DNA from: Burkholderia sp.
Lineage (GTDB): Bacteria; Pseudomonadota; Gammaproteobacteria; Burkholderiales; Burkholderiaceae
DNA length: 19,181 bases
Assembly: GCF_018375725.1 (NCBI RefSeq)
Contig: NZ_JAHACR010000048.1
Span: 1 to 19,181, forward strand
Reading direction: 5' to 3'
This document shows, in pieces, positions 15,910 to 19,181 of the stretch. The notes beneath the pieces are model-generated. The model did no database searches, had not been told where the DNA came from, and saw only the letters and a program-made list of their open reading frames with translations. The translations under genes were made by a program, and so were the position numbers. Position 1 is the stretch's first letter; each line of letters begins with the position of its first letter.

Positions 15910-16536
15910 ATGACCTTTGCCGCCAAGCCTTTTGCTGCTGCTGTCAATCACCTGCTCGCGCGCGAATCCTGGGCGCGTGACCGCCTGATTCCCTACGCGG
16001 GCAAGACTGCCCGTCTCGACATGCCGCCCGTCACGCTCACCTTGCTGGTGCAGCCCGACGGCTATCTCTCCGCAGTCGAAGATCCGGACGCGCAGGCGCT
16101 CGACGTGTCGATCGCGCTCGCCGGCGATACCGTGGCCGCATTCATGCAGGGCGGACAGGCGGCGGTGATGAAGCATGTGAAGATCGAGGGTGACGCGGAA
16201 TTCGCGACCCAGATCGCAAAACTGGCCGAACATCTGCGCTGGGAGCCGGAAGAGGATCTCGCCCGGCTGGTCGGCGATGCGGCCGCGTACCGGATCGCGA
16301 TGTTCGTGCGCGATGCGGGCGCACGCGTGCGTCGCACGGGCCGCAACGTGCTCGATTCACTCGCCGAGTATTGGCTCGACGAGGATCCGCAAGTCGTCCG
16401 GCGTGCGTCGCTCGCGGACTTCGACGCCGAACTGGCGCGTGCGCGCGACGCGCTCGCGCGGGTCGAGAAGCGGATCGAGCGACTCGAACAAAAAATCGGC
16501 GCGCGTGCGGGCGACAGCCCGCGCAGCGCGCATTGA
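15910..16536 (+). CDS. ubiJ: Ubiquinone biosynthesis accessory factor UbiJ (SCP2 domain)
   Basis: The 208-residue protein has an N-terminal SCP2-type lipid-binding domain (about 10-120, including AVNHLLARES, VKIEGDAEFATQIAKLAEHL and RWEPEEDLARLVGDAAAYR). A C-terminal charged helix (about 166-198, LARARDALARVEKRIERLEQ) looks like a coiled coil, the plan of UbiJ. In E. coli UbiJ with UbiK organises the soluble complex that carries ubiquinone intermediates. Placement directly before ubiB (12 nt) supports the call; E. coli has the order ubiE-ubiJ-ubiB. The start at 15910 leaves the gene almost without a ribosome binding site (TCGAAGCCCG), because a terminator fills the leader. A start further downstream would cut the SCP2 domain. 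Confidence 0.9.
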   Translation: MTFAAKPFAAAVNHLLARESWARDRLIPYAGKTARLDMPPVTLTLLVQPDGYLSAVEDPDAQALDVSIALAGDTVAAFMQGGQAAVMKHVKIEGDAEFATQIAKLAEHLRWEPEEDLARLVGDAAAYRIAMFVRDAGARVRRTGRNVLDSLAEYWLDEDPQVVRRASLADFDAELARARDALARVEKRIERLEQKIGARAGDSPRSAH

Positions 16537-16548
16537 GGGCCGCCGCGC

Positions 16549-18126
16549 ATGCGCATTTTCCGTTTCATCAAGATTCTCTACACCGTCATCCGCTTCGGGC
16601 TCGACGAGGTGCTGCTGTCGCGCATCGACGATCGCCGTGTCAGGCTGCTGCTGCGGATCACGACGATCGGTCGCCGTTACTCCGATCCGCCCGCCGTGCG
16701 GCTGCGTCATGCGCTCGAAAGCCTTGGCCCGATCTTCGTGAAGTTCGGACAGGTGCTGTCGACGCGCCGCGACCTGCTGTCGCCCGATTTTGCGAGCGAG
16801 CTGGCGAAGCTTCAGGATCAGGTGCCGCCGTTCGATTCGTCGGTCGCGATCTCGATCGTCGAAAAGGCGCTCGGCGCGCCGGTCGACGAACTGTTCGACG
16901 AATTCGAGCGCGAGCCGGTCGCCAGCGCGTCGATCGCGCAGGTGCATTTCGCGAAGCTCAAGGAGGGCGTGCACTCGGGCAAGGCGGTCGCGGTGAAGGT
17001 GCTGCGGCCGAACATGCTGTCCGTGATTAACTCCGATCTCGCGCTGATGCGCGACATCGCGATCTGGACCGAGCGTCTGTGGCCCGACGGCCGGCGGCTG
17101 AAGCCGCGCGAAGTGGTAGCCGAGTTCGACAAGTACCTGCACGACGAGCTCGACCTGATGCGCGAGGCCGCGAACGGCAGTCAGCTGCGCCGCAACTTTG
17201 TGGGCCTCGACCTGTTGCTGGTGCCGGAGATGTTCTGGGATTACTCGACATCGAACGTGCTGGTGATGGAGCGCATGTCGGGCGTGCCGATCAGCCAGGT
17301 CGACACCTTGCGCGCGGCCGGCGTCGACATCAAGAAGCTCGCGCGCGAAGGCGTCGAGATTTTCTTCACGCAGGTGTTCCGCGACGGTTTCTTCCACGCG
17401 GACATGCACCCCGGCAATATCCGGGTGAGCCTCGACCCGAACTCCTTCGGCCGCTACATCGCGCTCGATTTCGGGATCGTCGGCGCGCTGTCCGATTTCG
17501 ACAAGAACTATCTCGCGCAAAACTTCCTGGCGTTCTTCAAGCGCGACTACCACCGTGTCGCGACGCTGCACCTGGAGTCCGGCTGGGTGCCGCCGGACAC
17601 GCGTGTCGAGGAGCTCGAAAGTGCGATCCGCGCGGTCTGCGAGCCGTATTTCGATCGCGCACTGAAGGACATCTCGCTCGGGCAGGTGCTGATGCGCCTG
17701 TTCTCGACGTCGCGCCGCTTCAATGTCGAGATCCAGCCGCAGCTCGTGCTGTTGCAGAAGACGATGCTGAACGTCGAGGGCCTCGGGCGTTCGCTCGACC
17801 CCGATCTTGATCTGTGGAAGACCGCAAAGCCGTATCTCGAGCTCTGGATGACCGAGCAGATCGGCCTGCGCGGCTGGTACGAGCGTTTCAAGGTCGAGGC
17901 GCCGCAGTGGAGCAAGACGCTGCCGCAATTGCCGCGTCTCGTTCACAACGCGCTGATGTCGCGCCAGGAAGCGCCGCGTGCCGCCAGCGAGGATCTGATG
18001 CGTCAGATCCTGGTCGAGCAGAAACGCACGAATCGGCTGCTGCAGGCGGTGCTCATGTTCGGGCTCGCGGTGGGCGTCGGCGCGATCATCGCGCGCGTGG
18101 CGCTTGCGATCACGTACGGCGCCTGA
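16549..18126 (+). CDS. ubiB: UbiB, ABC1/ADCK atypical kinase-like protein of ubiquinone biosynthesis
   Basis: The 525-residue protein carries the marks of the UbiB/Coq8 family: the KxGQ motif in PIFVKFGQVLSTR (Lys65-Gln68), the alanine-rich loop PVASASIAQVH (about 124-133) that replaces the glycine-rich loop of kinases, AVKV with Lys150, HADMHPGN (283-290) and the metal-binding ALDFG (305-309). Two hydrophobic segments close the C-terminus (LLQAVLMFGLAVGVGAIIAR onward), so it is anchored in the inner membrane. It is thought to act as an ATPase that helps extract lipid intermediates for the ubiquinone enzymes rather than as a protein kinase. The gene begins 12 nt after ubiJ, with GAGGG overlapping the ubiJ stop, so translation is coupled. 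Length is normal for the family. Confidence 0.96.
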   Translation: MRIFRFIKILYTVIRFGLDEVLLSRIDDRRVRLLLRITTIGRRYSDPPAVRLRHALESLGPIFVKFGQVLSTRRDLLSPDFASELAKLQDQVPPFDSSVAISIVEKALGAPVDELFDEFEREPVASASIAQVHFAKLKEGVHSGKAVAVKVLRPNMLSVINSDLALMRDIAIWTERLWPDGRRLKPREVVAEFDKYLHDELDLMREAANGSQLRRNFVGLDLLLVPEMFWDYSTSNVLVMERMSGVPISQVDTLRAAGVDIKKLAREGVEIFFTQVFRDGFFHADMHPGNIRVSLDPNSFGRYIALDFGIVGALSDFDKNYLAQNFLAFFKRDYHRVATLHLESGWVPPDTRVEELESAIRAVCEPYFDRALKDISLGQVLMRLFSTSRRFNVEIQPQLVLLQKTMLNVEGLGRSLDPDLDLWKTAKPYLELWMTEQIGLRGWYERFKVEAPQWSKTLPQLPRLVHNALMSRQEAPRAASEDLMRQILVEQKRTNRLLQAVLMFGLAVGVGAIIARVALAITYGA

Positions 18127-18146
18127 CCGAAGCGGGAGTTGATCCG

Positions 18147-18782
18147 ATGACCGATCCGACACGCGCGACGCCGGCGGCCGTGCCGCCCGCCACGACTTTT
18201 TCGACGCGCGATCCGGGCGACGCGTTGTTTTGGGACGAACGCTTCGCGTGCGGCGTGACGCCGTGGGAGTTTGCGGGCGTGCCGGCCGAAGTTCGCGCGT
18301 TCGCCGCGCGACATCCGCAGGCCGCGGTGCTGATTCCCGGCTGCGGCAGCGCACAGGAAGCGGGCTGGCTCGCCGGCACCGGCCGACCGGTGCGGGCGAT
18401 CGATTTCGCGGCACAGGCGGTCGCGGCGGCCAGGGCGCAGCTCGGCGCGCACGAGGCGATCGTCGAGCAGGCCGATTTCTTCGGCTACGTGCCGCCGTTC
18501 CCGGTGCAATGGGTATATGAACGCGCGTTTCTTTGCGCGTTGCCGCGCAACCGCCGCGCCGATTACGCGGCAAGGATGGCCGCGCTGCTGCCGACGGACG
18601 GCGTGCTGGCAGGCTACTTCTACATCGGCGAGACGCCGAAGGGCCCGCCGTTCGGCATCGGCCGCGCGGAACTCGACGCGCTGCTCGCGCCGCATTTCGA
18701 GTTGATCGAGGATCTGCCGGTCGCCGATTCGATGCCCGTGTTCGAAGGACGCGAACGCTGGCTCACCTGGCGCCGCCGCTGA
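18147..18782 (+). CDS. TPMT-like SAM-dependent methyltransferase
   Basis: The 211-residue product resembles the thiopurine S-methyltransferase family. FWDERFACGVTPWEF (28-42) is the usual opening, the SAM loop is VLIPGCGSAQEAGWLA (61-76), and later come AIDFAAQAVAAARAQL and YERAFLCALPRN. Family members methylate small thiol, selenium, tellurium or halide substrates. The native substrate here is unknown. GGGAG at 18134-18138 lies 8 nt before ATG 18147, which is 20 nt after ubiB. A longer in-frame reading back into ubiB exists, but that region is clearly ubiB in another frame. A role in quinone synthesis is possible from position only; none of the known ubiquinone methyltransferases belong to this family. 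Confidence 0.88.
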   Translation: MTDPTRATPAAVPPATTFSTRDPGDALFWDERFACGVTPWEFAGVPAEVRAFAARHPQAAVLIPGCGSAQEAGWLAGTGRPVRAIDFAAQAVAAARAQLGAHEAIVEQADFFGYVPPFPVQWVYERAFLCALPRNRRADYAARMAALLPTDGVLAGYFYIGETPKGPPFGIGRAELDALLAPHFELIEDLPVADSMPVFEGRERWLTWRRR

Positions 18783-18827
18783 CACGGTGGCGGTGTCGCC
18801 GTTGCCGGGACGCGCCGGGGTTTCGGC

Positions 18828-18833
18828 TATAAT
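18828..18833 (+). promoter_or_regulatory. Consensus -10 element (TATAAT) upstream of the FmdB-type gene
   Basis: A perfect TATAAT stands 44 nt before ATG 18878 in an AT-rich patch. A TTGCCG lies 20 bp upstream, longer than the optimal spacing. The position suggests a separate promoter for the next unit. Confidence 0.5.
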
Positions 18834-18877
18834 TCAAGGTTTTGCAAGCCGTTTCTAGTTTCTGCGGGAAAAATATC

Positions 18878-19181
18878 ATGCCGATCTACGCCTATCGATG
18901 TGAAGCGTGCGGTCACGCGAAGGACGTGCTCCAGAAGATGAGCGACGCGCCGCTGTCGACGTGCCCGGAATGCGGGAAGGACACGTTTCGCAAGCAGGTC
19001 ACCGCCGCGGGCTTTCAGCTGAAGGGCTCCGGATGGTATGTCACCGATTTCCGCGGCGGCTCGGGCGGCACCAGCGCACCGGCGGCCACGACGCCTGCCG
19101 CGTCGGGCGACGCCGCGGCGCCGGCAGCATCGACGGCGCCGGCATCCGGCACCGACAGCGCGGCCAGCGCCGCGCCGGCCG
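18878..19181 (+). CDS. FmdB family zinc-ribbon protein (3' end outside the window)
   Basis: The visible 101 codons begin MPIYAYRCEACGH and contain the paired knuckles Cys8-x2-Cys11 and Cys29-x2-Cys32. They are followed by GFQLKGSGWYVTDF, the typical FmdB pattern of a small single zinc ribbon. After residue 60 the sequence turns into an Ala/Pro/Ser/Thr/Asp-rich tail, probably disordered, which is still open at the window end. The family is named after a putative regulator of formamidase but its real role is unresolved. A GGGA lies 9 nt before the start. It comes 95 nt after the methyltransferase gene, behind a consensus -10, so it may begin a new transcript. Confidence 0.93.
   Translation, partial: MPIYAYRCEACGHAKDVLQKMSDAPLSTCPECGKDTFRKQVTAAGFQLKGSGWYVTDFRGGSGGTSAPAATTPAASGDAAAPAASTAPASGTDSAASAAPA

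Noticed and set aside
17814..18146. N-terminal extension of the TPMT-like methyltransferase into ubiB
   Set aside because: This stretch is the coding end of ubiB, including its membrane segments. The ATG at 18147 has a good ribosome binding site and gives the usual family length.
16357..18573. A 738-codon minus-strand frame opposite ubiB and its neighbours
   Set aside because: It lies antisense to genes with intact family motifs, and its composition is that of a GC-rich shadow.

Overview
The window looks like a chromosomal segment of a Burkholderia species, probably of the B. cepacia complex. GC content is very high with G/C at third codon positions, so long open frames appear antisense to real genes. 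The gene order (DUF3683 oxidoreductase, HIT, DUF971, ubiE, Tim44-like, ubiJ, ubiB, methyltransferase, fmdB) is the one I associate with that genus. This assignment rests on recognised protein families, not on a database search. I see no rRNA, tRNA, insertion sequence, prophage or CRISPR array.

Left part (1-1524): the 3' end of a DHA2-type MFS exporter gene is followed 21 nt later by a MarR-type regulator gene. Convergent to these is a DJ-1/PfpI family gene.

D-amino-acid module (1633-5972): a minus-strand PLP-dependent D-serine-dehydratase-like deaminase gene is divergent from a plus-strand set: an RpiR/SIS regulator, a D-aminoacylase and a RidA protein. A biochemical chain is plausible. The aminoacylase would free D-amino acids from N-acyl-D-amino acids, the deaminase would turn them into 2-oxoacids, and RidA would hydrolyse the reactive enamine/imine intermediates. 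The 119-nt gap between the divergent start codons holds a TTGACA promoter and two palindromes that are operator candidates. A strong hairpin terminator at 6000-6042 closes the unit.

Minus-strand pair (6094-8454): ilvA (threonine ammonia-lyase with its C-terminal regulatory region) is followed after 12 nt by queF (queuosine pathway reductase). A 582-nt stretch without a recognised gene (8455-9036) separates it from the next unit and must hold the divergent control regions. It includes a small open frame with a good ribosome binding site.

Right part (9037-19181): a 1336-residue FAD/Fe-S oxidoreductase (a GlcD-like plus GlcF-like fusion with an N-terminal DUF3683) begins a run of closely packed plus-strand genes. 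These are a HIT hydrolase, a DUF971 protein, ubiE, a Tim44-domain membrane protein, ubiJ, ubiB, a TPMT-like methyltransferase and a zinc-ribbon FmdB protein cut by the window end. ubiE, ubiJ and ubiB make this a ubiquinone-biosynthesis locus. A near-perfect intrinsic terminator sits directly before the ubiJ start codon and splits the run into two transcription units or an attenuated one.

Most of the window is ordinary core genome. The points most worth a second look are the D-amino-acid module and its control region, the 15-bp coding repeat at the end of the D-aminoacylase gene, the leader of the oxidoreductase, the terminator touching ubiJ, and the DUF971 protein with its changed cysteine motif.
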